Translations under genes and position numbers: made by a program
Notes under the pieces: model-generated
What the model saw: the letters and a program-made list of their open reading frames with translations, nothing else
Told to the model about the DNA's origin: nothing
The model's database searches: none
Assembly: GCA_963809385.1 (NCBI GenBank)
Contig: CAWEJL010000017.1
Location: 310,001 to 374,000 of the forward strand
Origin: JAKAIY01 sp963809385
GTDB taxonomy: Bacteria > Chloroflexota > Ktedonobacteria > Ktedonobacterales > JADMIN01
Direction of reading: 5' to 3'
Length of the DNA: 64,000 nucleotides
Shown: in pieces, positions 28,837 to 39,037 of the stretch
Position numbering within the stretch: position 1 is the first letter of the stretch
How the letters are laid out: each line of letters begins with the position of its first letter

Positions 28837-30000
28837 TTACTCCTTCTCCCCTGATTCCGGCGCGGAGCCCGCCTCGGGCGCCGCCTGCTCCTCCACAGCA
28901 TCCAGCGCTGGGAGCGGCCCTGGTTGGGCGTCGCTCCGCTGGAGCAGCGCGGCGTTCACGAACGCCTCCGCTGATCCGGCGTACTCCACCACAGGATTGC
29001 GTCCTTTGAACACCCGAAAGAGCAGATACAGCGATGGCCCCAGCAAGGCGCAACCAATCAGAACCGCATAAAACGTCAGCTCCTGGGTGATCGCCGGGCT
29101 GGCGCTGCTGGCCAGCGTCAGGTCTGGCACGACCAGATACGGAAGCTGCGCCACACCCCACGCGACAAAAATCAGCGCCACCATCGTCGCCACCAGCGCG
29201 CGCGCCACCCGATAGGCGCTCATGACGAGCGCTATCGCAGTCGCCAGGCCAACACCCATCGCCAGCAATGTCACGGGCAGCGCCTGCCCAAACAGCCCGC
29301 GCCACAGCACTGGCGCCTCCAGGTAGGTCAGCAGCGCCGCCAGCAGCCCAATCACCGCCGTCACGGCGCCAGCGATCAACGCCCGCCACTGGAACACCGC
29401 CACCAGCGCCATATCGCCATCGTTCAGCGCCTCGACCGTCAGATACGTCGCCGCCAGCGTCGCGCACATGCTCAACGCGAACGCCCCGCAGGCCAGCGCG
29501 AATGGCGTCGTCCACGTCGTCCAATAATTGGCGGTCACCGTGTCGCCGGAGACGCGGATCCCCCCCGTCGCCAGCGCGCCAGCCACCGTCCCCAGCATGA
29601 ACGGCGTCACGACACTCGCCACACTGAAGATCAGCCCCCAGGTGGTCGCCGAGCGCGTCGCCTCGCGGATGTGCGCGCGGAATCCGAACGCCGCCCCACG
29701 CATCACGATGCCAACCACCGCGACCGCCACCGGGATGAACAGCGCCGTCGAGACCGTCGCGTAGACCATCGGAAACGCGGTCCAGGTGATGACGATCACG
29801 AAGATCAGCCAAACGTTGTTCGCCTCCCATACCGGCCCGAGGGCGCGCGCGATCGCGTTGCGCTCGCGCGCGCGCATCGGGCCGGTCGCCAGCATATCCC
29901 AGACGCCACCGCCGAAATCAGCCCCACCCAGCGTGGCATAGGCGATCAAGCCGAGCAGGATAATCGCGGCGTTGGCGTAGGCGTATGCCGGCGCGTTCAT
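28837..30000 (-). CDS. cydB: Cytochrome bd oxidase subunit II
   Basis: A 387-residue polytopic subunit of the quinol oxidase. It starts with the family block YATLGGADFGGGVWDML and continues through WEANNVWLIFVIVITWTAFP to the C-terminal helices. GAGGAG stands eight bases before the start. It is the second gene of the cydA-cydB-small protein operon and reduces O2 to water without proton pumping. Confidence 0.93.
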   Translation of the reverse strand: MNAPAYAYANAAIILLGLIAYATLGGADFGGGVWDMLATGPMRARERNAIARALGPVWEANNVWLIFVIVITWTAFPMVYATVSTALFIPVAVAVVGIVMRGAAFGFRAHIREATRSATTWGLIFSVASVVTPFMLGTVAGALATGGIRVSGDTVTANYWTTWTTPFALACGAFALSMCATLAATYLTVEALNDGDMALVAVFQWRALIAGAVTAVIGLLAALLTYLEAPVLWRGLFGQALPVTLLAMGVGLATAIALVMSAYRVARALVATMVALIFVAWGVAQLPYLVVPDLTLASSASPAITQELTFYAVLIGCALLGPSLYLLFRVFKGRNPVVEYAGSAEAFVNAALLQRSDAQPGPLPALDAVEEQAAPEAGSAPESGEKE

Positions 30001-30054
30001 TTATTCGACTCCTCTGAATAGCACGAATAGCAGCGGCGATCTCACATGCTCACC

Positions 30055-31410
30055 CTATACGGCAACCGCCGAGCGCTCCGCCTCCGCCTGATCGCCAGCC
30101 AATCCCGAGCGCGCCATGCGCGTCAGCGAGACAACCGCCGTCGCGAAGAGCGCCACATAAATCGCCAAGAAGGTGATGAAGAACACGATCACGCCCGGCG
30201 CGCTCGTCACCGCGTCGCTAACGCGCATGATGTTATAGATGATCCACGGCTGCCGGCCAAACTCGGTGGTGATCCAGCCAAGCTCGATCGCCGCGAAGGT
30301 CAGCGGCCCGCCCGCCACCACGGCCAGCAGCGTCAGCCGGTTCAGTGGCATGGCGTCGCTCTGCTTGCGAACAAACCGTCGGTAGAAGTACTGGCCCCAG
30401 TAGAGCGCCGCGACGAACGCCATCATGAAGCCAATCCCCACCATCGTATCGAAGGCGTAATGCACAACAAGCACCGGCGGCCAGTCCGCAACCGGTGTCG
30501 CCTCCAGCCCTTGTACGGTTCCGTTCGGGCTGCCCGTCGCCAGCCACGAGAGCAGATCCGGGATCTGAAGCGGCGCGATCAATTTGCGCTGCGCCAGGTC
30601 CGGCCAGCCATAGATCTGCTCCGGCGCGCCCTGCGTCGTCTGGAATAGCGCCTCCATAGCCGCCAGTTTGGTTGGCTGCATCTGGGCCACTGCCTTCGCG
30701 CTCAGGTCTCCCACGAAGATCTGGATTGGCGCCACAATCGAGCCAACGATCAAGCCTAACGACATTCCACGCCGGAGGTAGGCTTCGCGCCGCCCCCGCA
30801 GCATGAACAGCGCATATACCGCCGCAACCCCAAATCCCGTCGCCTCGTAAGCCGCCAACAGCATGTGGAGCGTCGAATACGGTGTGCTGGGATTGAAGAT
30901 CGCCGCGATCGGATTGATATCCGCTGGCTTGCCATTCACCAGCGTGAACCCCGCTGGCGTGTTCATCCATGAATTGACCGTGACGATAAACCAGGTGGAC
31001 CCCGCGCCCGCCACCGCGATAGGGATCGAGCAAAGCCAGTGCGCGAGCGGCGACAGCCTGGTCCAGCCATAAAGATAGAGTCCCAGGAAGATCGCCTCGA
31101 TAAAGAACATGAATCCTTCGAGCGCGAACGGCAGGCCAATCACGGCGGTTGAGAACCCCATGAAGCGTGGCCACAACAGCCCGAACTCAAACGACAGCAC
31201 CGTGCCCGACACCGCGCCAATGATGAACAGGATCGCGAACGCCTTCGACCAGCGCCGCGCCAGGGTATACCATACCGCATCGTGGTAGCGCAGCCCCAAC
31301 CCCTCGGCGATCAGCAGCAGTAGCGGCATCCCCACGCCCAGCACAGCGAAAAGAATATGAAAGCCGAGCGACATGCCAGTCTGCGCCCGCGCGGCCATCT
31401 CGTTGCTCAT
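30055..31410 (-). CDS. cydA: Cytochrome bd oxidase subunit I
   Basis: A heme-bearing quinol oxidase subunit of about 451 residues. The heme b595 axial histidine is in FHILFAVLG (H18). Family blocks GRQPWIIYNIMRVSDAV and GFMFFIEAIFLGLY are present. The quinol-loop region is short, like the CioA/cyanide-insensitive type. ATG 31410 has GAGGA four bases upstream; the longer start at 31461 has none. Confidence 0.93.
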   Translation of the reverse strand: MSNEMAARAQTGMSLGFHILFAVLGVGMPLLLLIAEGLGLRYHDAVWYTLARRWSKAFAILFIIGAVSGTVLSFEFGLLWPRFMGFSTAVIGLPFALEGFMFFIEAIFLGLYLYGWTRLSPLAHWLCSIPIAVAGAGSTWFIVTVNSWMNTPAGFTLVNGKPADINPIAAIFNPSTPYSTLHMLLAAYEATGFGVAAVYALFMLRGRREAYLRRGMSLGLIVGSIVAPIQIFVGDLSAKAVAQMQPTKLAAMEALFQTTQGAPEQIYGWPDLAQRKLIAPLQIPDLLSWLATGSPNGTVQGLEATPVADWPPVLVVHYAFDTMVGIGFMMAFVAALYWGQYFYRRFVRKQSDAMPLNRLTLLAVVAGGPLTFAAIELGWITTEFGRQPWIIYNIMRVSDAVTSAPGVIVFFITFLAIYVALFATAVVSLTRMARSGLAGDQAEAERSAVAV

Positions 31411-31704
31411 CGCGTCCTCGTATTCTCGTAATGCGTAATGCGCCAACCCTGGCGCGCTCACCAGCGCGAGGGAGGTTCATGGTGTACGACATTGGCAGCC
31501 AACAACTGATCCATCCGGCTCCGCCTATGGAGATAGTAGGAGCGCGCCGCCAGCCGGGCCACCATTCCGCCAATCCGCTTCACCGCGGCGGCCAGCGATG
31601 CGGCCAAAGAACGCGCGGAGTCTCTGCGTCCATGACCCAGCAGGACATATGCTAGCGCGGGCATAGGGGCGAAGCGTCGTGACTCCCACGACATGGCGCA
31701 TGCG

Positions 31705-31722
31705 GCATACCAGCGGGTATGC
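31705..31722. promoter_or_regulatory. Operator-like inverted repeat
   Basis: GCATACC, four bases, GGTATGC: a perfect 7-bp palindrome in the gap between divergent cydA and the HAD hydrolase gene. The rest of that roughly 380-base gap (31411-31789) shows no convincing gene. Its protein partner is unknown. Confidence 0.4.
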
Positions 31723-31789
31723 TGCCATAGAGCGCGCCGCTGCTGGGCGCGCCGCCTGTCCCTGCAATCACCTACAGGATATTGATCGC

Positions 31790-32566
31790 ATGCCTACCCG
31801 CGCCGTGCTCTTCGATCTGGACGAAACCCTCGTCAACGACGCCGCCGCTACCCAGGCCGCCCTCCGCGCCACCGCCGCACTCGCCGCCCCGCGCGGCCTC
31901 GACGCCGAAACGCTCGCCAGCGCCGTCCGGCTGCGCGCCAGCGACGCCTGGCAGCGCTCGCCGCATCAGGACTATTTCCAGGAGATCGGCATCAGCGCGG
32001 GTGAGTGTATGTGGGGCCGATTCATCGGCGAGGACTCACGACTGCGCCCCATCCGCGCTTGGGCCATCCAATATCAGCTCGGCTGCTGGTCAGCCGCGCT
32101 GAGCGACCTCGGCGTGAGTGACGACATCCTGGCCGCCACGCTCGCCGAGCGATTCCGTGTTGAGCGCCGCGCGCGCCACAACTGGCTCTTCCCTGAAACC
32201 CTCGCCGCCCTGGACATCCTCCGCCCGAGCTACCAACTGGCGCTAATCACTAACGGCGCGCCCGACATCCAGCGCGACAAACTGGCTGGCTCTGGCCTCG
32301 AAGTCTACTTCCCGGTCGTCCAGGTCTCGGGCGAGGCTGGCTACGGCAAGCCTAACCCCACCATCTTCGCCCGCGCGCTCGACGCGCTCGGCGTCGCCGC
32401 CAGCGAGGCCGTCATGGTCGGTGACAACCCCGCCCGCGACATCCTTGGGGCCAACCGCGCGCGCATCCGCGCCATCTGGATTCGCCGCGAGAGCCAGCCG
32501 CTGACGCCGGGAGCCCTGCCCGACGACACCATCGCCAGCCTGAGCGAGCTCCCCGCGCTGCTCTAG
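31790..32566 (+). CDS. HAD-superfamily hydrolase
   Basis: A 258-residue phosphatase-like enzyme with HAD motif I FDLDETLV, motif II ITNG, and motif III/IV KPNPTIFARAL plus MVGDNPARDILGA. The pattern matches the YjjG/phosphoglycolate-type subfamily. AGGA lies about ten bases before ATG 31790. It converges on the NAD(P)HX repair gene with an 8-base gap. The physiological substrate is unknown. Confidence 0.85.
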   Translation: MPTRAVLFDLDETLVNDAAATQAALRATAALAAPRGLDAETLASAVRLRASDAWQRSPHQDYFQEIGISAGECMWGRFIGEDSRLRPIRAWAIQYQLGCWSAALSDLGVSDDILAATLAERFRVERRARHNWLFPETLAALDILRPSYQLALITNGAPDIQRDKLAGSGLEVYFPVVQVSGEAGYGKPNPTIFARALDALGVAASEAVMVGDNPARDILGANRARIRAIWIRRESQPLTPGALPDDTIASLSELPALL

Positions 32567-32574
32567 CTCTCCGA

Positions 32575-34113
32575 CTACCGCCCGCGTATCTCGCGGATGG
32601 CCAGCGGCGCCTCCTCCGGCAAATCGCCCGCCACCGCGCCAGCCACGCCCAGCCGCGCCGCCACACGCAGCCCCGCCCGCCCGTGCAGATACACGCCGAG
32701 CGAGGCCGCGTCGAGCGGCGCGAGCCCCTGCGCCAGCAGCGCCCCGATAACCCCGGCCAGCACGTCGCCCGTGCCAGCCGTCGCCAGCGCCGGATTCGGC
32801 GGCCAGTTGATCCGCACATGGCCATCGGGCGCGGCGATCACCGTACAGCCACCCTTCAGCGCCACCACATGCCCCCATGCGCTCGCCGCGCGCTCCGCCA
32901 CCGCCAGCCGGTCAGCGCCCCCGCCACTGACCTCCTCACCACCCAGCAGCCGCGACATCTCACCCGGATGGGGCGTCACGATGCTCTCTGGCGGCAGCAA
33001 CGCCGGCCAATCGCGCTCCTTCGCCAGCGCGTTCAGCCCGTCGGCGTCCACTAGCAGCCGTGGGCGCGCGGTCTCCCCCGTGTCTCGCAGCCCAGCGAAT
33101 ACCGCTAACAGAAACGCGCTCACCTCTGGCTCCTGGCTCAGCCCCGGCCCCACGACTAACGCCCGGTACCCGCTGAGCCCCGCCAGCAGCGCTCGCGCGC
33201 GCTCGATTGGATTGGCGTTCCCGGCTAGCAGTAGGTGGTACGTCACCTCCGGCAGCGTCGACGCATAGATCGCCGCCCGCTCAGGCGTGGTCGCGATCGT
33301 GACCAGCCCCGCGCCAGCCCGCAGCGCCCCGCGTCCCGCCAGCGCCGCAGCGCCGATGAAGGACGGCGACCCCGCCAGGATCATCACCTTGCCAAATGTC
33401 CCTTTGTTGCTGTCCAGCGGGCGCGGCGGCAGCAGCCCGCGCGCGAGCGCCCTATCAATTAGCTCAAGCCCCGGCTCGATTCGCATCTCGTCCGGTAGCC
33501 CAATCGTGCCCACCGTCAGCTCGCCAACCATCGCCGCGCCGGGAAAAATGAACAGTCCCGTCTTGGGAAACGCCAGCGTCACCGTCAGGTCCGCTGTGAT
33601 CGTTCCCTCATCCACCGCTCCAGTATCGGCGTTCAGCCCGCTCGGCAGGTCCAGCGCCACGAGCCGCATCTCGGATCGCCGCTCCCGCTCGCGCGCCGCC
33701 TGCGCCAGCGCCTCCCGCATCACCGGATGCAGCGGTCGCGCGTGGCCGGTCCCTAGCAGCGCATCCACCACCACATCCGCCCCAGCCAGCGCCTCCCGCA
33801 GCTCCTCCAGGTCCTCGCCAACCGCCAGCGTCCCGTCCATGCGCTCCAGCGTGGCCTCGCGCCAGCGGTAATTGACCACCCGCGCGCCCCAGCCCTCCAG
33901 ATAGCGGCCCATCACCAGCCCGTCGCCGCCGTTGTTCCCCGGTCCCACCAGTGTCACCACGCCTCGCCCGGCGACATCCCCGCCCAGCAAGCCGCGCACC
34001 GCCTCCGCCACGCTGCGTCCCGCGCGCTCCATCAGCGCAGGTGAATCCAGCCCGTACTCCGTCCCGGCGCGCGTCTCGATAGCGCGCATCTCCTCCACGC
34101 TCACCACCCGCAT
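32575..34113 (-). CDS. nnr: Bifunctional NAD(P)HX epimerase/dehydratase
   Basis: A repair enzyme for hydrated NAD(P)H. The N-terminal YjeF domain (residues 1-215) has the GPGNNGGDGLV loop and VALDLPSGLNADTG. The C-terminal ADP-dependent kinase-fold domain has the VTPHPGEMSRLL block and AGTGDVLAGVIGALL, with the catalytic Asp. GAGAGGAGG stands six bases before ATG 34113. Full length for the fusion form. Confidence 0.93.
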   Translation of the reverse strand: MRVVSVEEMRAIETRAGTEYGLDSPALMERAGRSVAEAVRGLLGGDVAGRGVVTLVGPGNNGGDGLVMGRYLEGWGARVVNYRWREATLERMDGTLAVGEDLEELREALAGADVVVDALLGTGHARPLHPVMREALAQAARERERRSEMRLVALDLPSGLNADTGAVDEGTITADLTVTLAFPKTGLFIFPGAAMVGELTVGTIGLPDEMRIEPGLELIDRALARGLLPPRPLDSNKGTFGKVMILAGSPSFIGAAALAGRGALRAGAGLVTIATTPERAAIYASTLPEVTYHLLLAGNANPIERARALLAGLSGYRALVVGPGLSQEPEVSAFLLAVFAGLRDTGETARPRLLVDADGLNALAKERDWPALLPPESIVTPHPGEMSRLLGGEEVSGGGADRLAVAERAASAWGHVVALKGGCTVIAAPDGHVRINWPPNPALATAGTGDVLAGVIGALLAQGLAPLDAASLGVYLHGRAGLRVAARLGVAGAVAGDLPEEAPLAIREIRGR

Positions 34114-34182
34114 CGCCAGCCTCCTCTCAACCACCCGTATCGCAGATTTCCCGTCATCGCTCCTTCACACATAGCACATACA

Positions 34183-34234
34183 GTGAGGCGCCGCTCCCAA
34201 CCGCTCTCGCTAGCAGTTAGGAGCGGCGCCTCAC
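34183..34234. terminator. 15-bp terminator hairpin
   Basis: GTGAGGCGCCGCTCC (34183-34197) pairs perfectly with 34220-34234, with a 22-base loop. It lies just downstream of the TreT-like gene on the minus strand and upstream of nnr. Confidence 0.6.
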
Positions 34235-34254
34235 GAACGCGCACGCTCAGCGCC

Positions 34255-35552
34255 TTACGACGCCGCTTCCCCATGTCGCTCTACGCGCTGCGTCGTCGCC
34301 AGATCAGTGAATAGCCGCAGGTAATTGCGGAGATTCGAGGTCGAGAGGAACTTCTCGCGCACTACCTCGCGCCCCAGGGCGCCCATCCGCTCGGCTTCCT
34401 CCGGGTAGCGCATCGATCTCCAGCGCGCGCGCGCTCGCCTCTTCCACCGAGTCCGACCAGATAGCCCGTCACGCCTTCCTCGATCTGTAACGGGATGCCG
34501 CCAACGTTACCGCCGATCACCGGCTTGCCCTTCCACAGTCCCTCGGCGATCGTCAGTCCAAATCCCTCGCGCAGCGACTTCTGCATCACCACCGAGTCGC
34601 CGCCCGCTGGAATGCGTTCACTTCGATGTTGCCCACGCCGTCCAGATTCGACAGCAGGTGAATGTTGGGGTCGTCCGCGGCGTATTCCTTCGTCCGCTGG
34701 TAGTACTCCATACCTTCCGGATCATCGTGCGCCATCGAGCCGATCAGCGCGAGCTGCGTGCCGGGGAACTCCTCACGCACAGCGCGATACACGTCAATCA
34801 CGCCCAGCGGGTCTTTCCAGGGATCAAAGCGCGAGACCTGTGTCAGCAGCGGACGTGTCGGGTCAATCCCGTAGAGACCGACAATCTCCGCCGCCCGCGC
34901 GTCGTTGCATCGGCGCGTTCTTCGGGCTGAGCGGGTCAATCGCTGGCGGCACCAGCGCGACCTGGCCAATCTGAAGGTCCTTCTTCACGTATTGCGACAT
35001 CGTAAAGATCGCCGCGTCATACGCCTCAACGTACGGACGCAGGAACGACCAGTAGGTCTGATTCGCCGCTGTCAGATCAATGTGGCAGCGCCAGATCCAC
35101 TTGCCGGGGTCCGCGCGCCGCAGCGTCCGCAGCGGCGCTGGCTGGGGATCATGCACGATCACATAATCCCAATCACCTTCGAAGTAAACGGCGTTATCCA
35201 CGTTCGAATGCAGATACGCGGCGCGCATCGCGTTGGTCAGTTCGAGATCCATGCCCTGAAGCGCGTTGTGCATGCTTTTAGTGGTCATGAAAAAGTCGTC
35301 TGTCCCTGAGATGACGCGCCACTCGGCTTCTAGGCCCGCGCTGCGCATCAGCGGTATCAGCGTGTGGAGCATCTCCGCCACGCCGCCGCCGTACGCGGTG
35401 GATGAAACATGCAGCACGCGCGCGCCCTTCAACGGACGCGCCAGCCGCTCGATCTCCTCGATCACCGACTCGCCCGCGATCGGAGCGTAGTCAGCGAGAG
35501 TCTTCTGCGAAAGCACGACATTCTGCATGCCTGGAGTATGGATCTCCTGCAT
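34255..35552 (-). pseudogene. treT: TreT-like GT4 glycosyltransferase, frame-broken
   Basis: A trehalose glycosyltransferring synthase homologue, which makes trehalose from an NDP-glucose and glucose. The start MQEIHTPGMQNVVLSQKTLADY is followed by the TreT signature LHVSSTAYGGGVAEML and DFFMTTKSMHN. Then come VSRFDPWKDPLGVID and the donor-binding QKSLREGFGLTIAEGLWKG. Four frame breaks separate the parts, near 34907 (+1), 34593 (best fit +2), 34454 (+1) and 34411 (+1). With these corrected, the frame runs cleanly to a stop at 34255 (tail FLSTSNLRNYLRLF). I call it a pseudogene only because of the number of breaks; intact motifs between them suggest recent decay or sequence error. A terminator follows. 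Confidence 0.75.
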
Positions 35553-35763
35553 GAATCCTGGACTCCTCAAGCGCCCGGAAACGGCGCGGACTGGTGGGAC
35601 ATCGGATAGAGAGGCTGGGCGTCGGTAAATTCTGGAGGCCAGCGTGGGGGTTAACACATCGCGTGGCGCCGGACAGTGAGATCATACTGCTCACAGTGTC
35701 GCGCAGTCACACCGGCACGGCAAGCCCCTTACCCCCAAAATACCGGTATCGCCGCTCTGCTCC

Positions 35764-36417
35764 TTACCTGCCTCCTGGCGCCTGGATTGCGTGAACTACC
35801 ACGTTGCCGTCCGCCTGATCCAGCGCCTCGATGCGGAAATACGCGGCGATGCGACGCGTCTGATCCTCCAGATAGGCTGACCGCCAGAGATTAAATATCA
35901 CTTCACCCTCAGGCGACAGCAAACGTCTCAGATCGCGCATAAAGGCCGCGCCCAGCGCCCCGTGTGCCAGTTTCCCCGCCACATACAGATCCACACAGAT
36001 CGCGTCGAATGACTGGCCGCACATCCGAGTCCAGACGAAGGCGTCCGCCGTCACAATGGTGAGTTGATCCAGCTGATCCAGCCCAAACTCGTGCCGCGCC
36101 AGTGACACTACCGCAGGGTCGCGCTCGATTCCCGTGATGGGCAGCGATCCCCATCGTCGCGTCATCAACTGCGCGATCGATCCGCCACCCAGCCCCAGGA
36201 TCAGCGCGCTCGCCGGACGACGCCGTGGCAGCATCGCGTCCCAGACATCCGCAGTATACCGCTCATCCACCACGACCGACTGAATTACGCCGCCCACTCG
36301 CAGCACCTTCCGCCCATCCTCCACCAGCGCCACTGGGCGCGTCTCCAACACCTGCCTCGCCACCTTCGCCCCTGTCGCTCTGTCTCCCCACGCCGCTTTT
36401 CGCCCTGCATAAGGCAT
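35764..36417 (-). CDS. Spermidine-synthase-like methyltransferase-fold protein
   Basis: A 217-residue Rossmann protein. The cofactor loop is LILGLGGGSIAQLM, followed by GIERDPAVVSLA and the FDAICVDLY motif of the polyamine-synthase-type family. Length fits the small members without the N-terminal beta domain, so the reaction may not be polyamine transfer. ATG 36417 opens the gene. No speD or other polyamine gene adjoins it. Confidence 0.75.
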   Translation of the reverse strand: MPYAGRKAAWGDRATGAKVARQVLETRPVALVEDGRKVLRVGGVIQSVVVDERYTADVWDAMLPRRRPASALILGLGGGSIAQLMTRRWGSLPITGIERDPAVVSLARHEFGLDQLDQLTIVTADAFVWTRMCGQSFDAICVDLYVAGKLAHGALGAAFMRDLRRLLSPEGEVIFNLWRSAYLEDQTRRIAAYFRIEALDQADGNVVVHAIQAPGGR

Positions 36418-36534
36418 CCAGAGATGGCGCGCATGGTAGCGCGGCTCTTGTCACAGAGCGCGCCAGTTTCAGATCATACCGCAAGCGAGTCGGCGTTGAA
36501 AAGAGCGCCCGCGGGTGGTCCCCATCGCGCGCCG

Positions 36535-36975
36535 TCAGAGCAGGCGCGCCTCATTCCCGCTTGCTTCCAACCACACCTCGCCGTCCGCGCTATCCGCCCA
36601 GCGCGCACGCGACTCCTTCCGAGGCAGGCGATACTTCATCTTGCGCAGGATGGTCCGCATCGCCGCTTGACTGCGGTACAGCGTGATGACCTCGCCATCG
36701 CTGGAGACCAGCGCCACCGCCCCCTCCAGCCGGGCCACCCACGGCAGCCGCTGGTCCTCCCGAGGAATATCCCGACGGCGGAGGACGTAAAACGTGACAC
36801 CTGTCCGGCGGTAGTCGCGTCCATAGGTCATGATATAGCGCACGGCGTCAGCGGCAAGGTTGCGCTGCGCCGCGCGCTGGCGGGCATGCCCGCTCATCCG
36901 TGGCCGCGGCTGCTCGGCCCACACGCTCGTAGACGCCGTGCAGCGTCCCAAATAGGCGCGCATATCAACGGTCAT
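36535..36975 (-). CDS. DUF4258-like small basic protein
   Basis: A 146-residue basic protein. HARQRAAQRNLAADAVRYIMTYG, then FYVLRR and VALVSSDGEVITLYR, is the layout of the DUF4258/BrnT-like small-toxin-type fold. No antitoxin partner is adjacent, so a toxin role is not claimed. AGAGGTG precedes the start. Confidence 0.55.
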   Translation of the reverse strand: MTVDMRAYLGRCTASTSVWAEQPRPRMSGHARQRAAQRNLAADAVRYIMTYGRDYRRTGVTFYVLRRRDIPREDQRLPWVARLEGAVALVSSDGEVITLYRSQAAMRTILRKMKYRLPRKESRARWADSADGEVWLEASGNEARLL

Positions 36976-37299
36976 AGAACACCTCTCTTGGCGCTATCAC
37001 AATGAATGATTGAGAAGACGAGCGACACACGTCCTTGATTTCGTCATCCGTCGCGGCTTCGTGCGAACGGAAGCATCCTTGATAAAAAGCACCCTTAATT
37101 ACCAGTGACCCCACACGCCTCGAACGATCCGCCCCCCTCCATGGGCCGCACTGGCCGCATAGCTCAACGCGACGGACCGGTCATGATACAATAGCGGCAT
37201 GCGCGCGGCGACTCGCGCGCCAGGGTGGATCGGGCGCGCCACATACCGCCTAACCGCCCCGCACGACGCCCTGTGCGGCACGACGAGGAGCGCCCAGCA
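36976..37299. other. Divergent intergenic region before hutH
   Basis: A 324-base gap. A -10-like TGATACAAT lies near 37182-37190, but no clear -35. No other gene, repeat or RNA is seen. Confidence 0.35.
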
Positions 37300-38982
37300 A
37301 TGACTACAGCCAGCCATCACGCCAATCACGCGCCCGCGGGAGACATGCCCACCGTTCATATCGGCGGCGTCCGGCGGATCACCCTCGATGAAGTGGTCGC
37401 CGTCGCGCGCGGTGTGGCACGGGTCAGGCTGGCTCCTGGCGCGGTGGAGCGTGTGCGAGCGGCGCGCGCGTTCGTGGACCAGCTCTGCGCGGAAGATCGC
37501 ACCGTGTACGGCATCACGACGGGCTTCGGCCACCTCAGCCGCGTGAAGATCCCCAATGATCATGTCGAAGCGCTTCAGCGCAACCTCATCCGCAGCCATG
37601 CCGCCGGCGTCGGCGAGCCATTCGATATTCCCACCGCGCGCGCCGTCATGCTCATGCTCTCCAACAGCCTCGCGCGCGGCCACTCCGGCATACGCGAGCA
37701 GACGCTGGGTTTGCTCGTCAGCATGCTCAACCACGGCGTCACCCCAGTGATCCCCACACGCGGCTCAGTCGGCGCCAGTGGCGACCTGGCTCCGCTGGCG
37801 CATCTCAGCCTGACGCTCATCGGCGAGGGCGAGGCCTGGTATGATGGCCGTCGCCTCCCAGGCAGTGAGGCCTTAGGCGCCGCCGGATTAGAGCCTGTCA
37901 CGCTCGGCGCCAAGGAGGGGCTCGCCCTCATCAATGGCACGCACGTCATGGAGGCCTGCGGCGCACTCGCGCTCGATGACGCCCGCCGGCTGACCCGCGC
38001 CGCCGAGGTAGCCGCCGCCATGTCCACCGAGGCGCTGCTGGGCAGCTACATCCCGCTCGACCCGCGCATCCACGAGTTGCGCCCACAGCGCGGCCAGGGT
38101 ATGACCGCCGCCCGCATGCGCTCCCTGCTTCACGACAGCGAGATCAACGCCAGCCACGTGGACTGTGGCCGCGTCCAGGACCCATACTCCATCCGTTGTG
38201 TCCCGCAGGTGCTCGGCGCCGCGCGTGACGCGCTCGACTGGTGTGAAGGCATCTTCACCGCTGAGCTAGGCGCCGTCACCGATAACCCGCTGCTGTTCCC
38301 CGACGACGGCGACGCGCTCACTGGCGGCAACTTCCACGGTCAGCCACTCGCGCTCGCGCTCGACACGCTGGCTATCTCCCTGGCCCATGTCGCCAGCTTC
38401 TCCGAGCGCCGCGTCTACAATCTCACCAGCCCGCACGACTGGGATACCGGCGAGGGCCGCATCCCCCTCTTCCTGACGCCAGATCCCGGCCTCAGCTCGG
38501 GCTACATGATCGCCCAGTACGCCGCCGCCGCGCTGGTCAACGAGATCAAGGTGCTGGCCCACCCCGCTAGCATTGACTCGATCCCCACATCCGCTGGCAT
38601 GGAGGACTTCGTCAGCATGGGTGTCACCTCGGCGCTCAAGCTGCGACAGGCGCTGGACCTGGCCTACCGCGTCATCGCCATCGAGCTGCTGCTCGCCGCC
38701 CAGGGACTCGACTTCCGCGCGCCGCTGCGCCCTGGAGACGGCGTCGCCGAGGCGCATGCGTTCGTCCGCACTATCGCCCCCACCCTGCGCGATGACCGCC
38801 CGCCATCACCAGACATCGAAGCGCTTTCCCTGGCGGTCCGGACTGGCCTGCTCGACGCGCTCGCGCCCGAGGCCTCGTTACCCGATGCGCCCGCCCGCCC
38901 GCGCCGGAGCCACTCCACCAGCGCCGCCGGGCGCGCCCCCAGCGACACAAGCGCCGACCGCGCAGGTCGAGGGCGTCACTAA
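37300..38982 (+). CDS. hutH: Histidine ammonia-lyase
   Basis: Deaminates histidine to urocanate. The autocatalytic MIO cofactor forms from A159-S160-G161 in GSVGASGDLAPLAHLSL; YGITTGFGHLS is the N-terminal family block. ATG 37300 has GAGGAG nine bases upstream. The protein is about 560 residues, roughly 50 longer than usual at the C-terminus. The tail reads as Ala/Arg low complexity; the +1 frame gives a Pro/Ala tail ending VTKGWAAFHPNR at 39013, so the true end is uncertain. No other hut gene adjoins it. Confidence 0.92.
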   Translation: MTTASHHANHAPAGDMPTVHIGGVRRITLDEVVAVARGVARVRLAPGAVERVRAARAFVDQLCAEDRTVYGITTGFGHLSRVKIPNDHVEALQRNLIRSHAAGVGEPFDIPTARAVMLMLSNSLARGHSGIREQTLGLLVSMLNHGVTPVIPTRGSVGASGDLAPLAHLSLTLIGEGEAWYDGRRLPGSEALGAAGLEPVTLGAKEGLALINGTHVMEACGALALDDARRLTRAAEVAAAMSTEALLGSYIPLDPRIHELRPQRGQGMTAARMRSLLHDSEINASHVDCGRVQDPYSIRCVPQVLGAARDALDWCEGIFTAELGAVTDNPLLFPDDGDALTGGNFHGQPLALALDTLAISLAHVASFSERRVYNLTSPHDWDTGEGRIPLFLTPDPGLSSGYMIAQYAAAALVNEIKVLAHPASIDSIPTSAGMEDFVSMGVTSALKLRQALDLAYRVIAIELLLAAQGLDFRAPLRPGDGVAEAHAFVRTIAPTLRDDRPPSPDIEALSLAVRTGLLDALAPEASLPDAPARPRRSHSTSAAGRAPSDTSADRAGRGRH

Positions 38983-39037
38983 AGGCTGGGCAGCCTTCCA
39001 CCCCAACAGATAGATACGAGAGAGAGTCAAACAGACG

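Noticed and set aside
31458..31694. A 78-residue minus-strand frame upstream of cydA
   Set aside because: A GHGRRD segment superficially resembles CbiX-type chelatases, but there is no ribosome site and no further family motif, so I left it out.
36535..36975. Toxin of a toxin-antitoxin pair
   Set aside because: The DUF4258-like fold overlaps with BrnT-type toxins, but no small antitoxin gene adjoins it.
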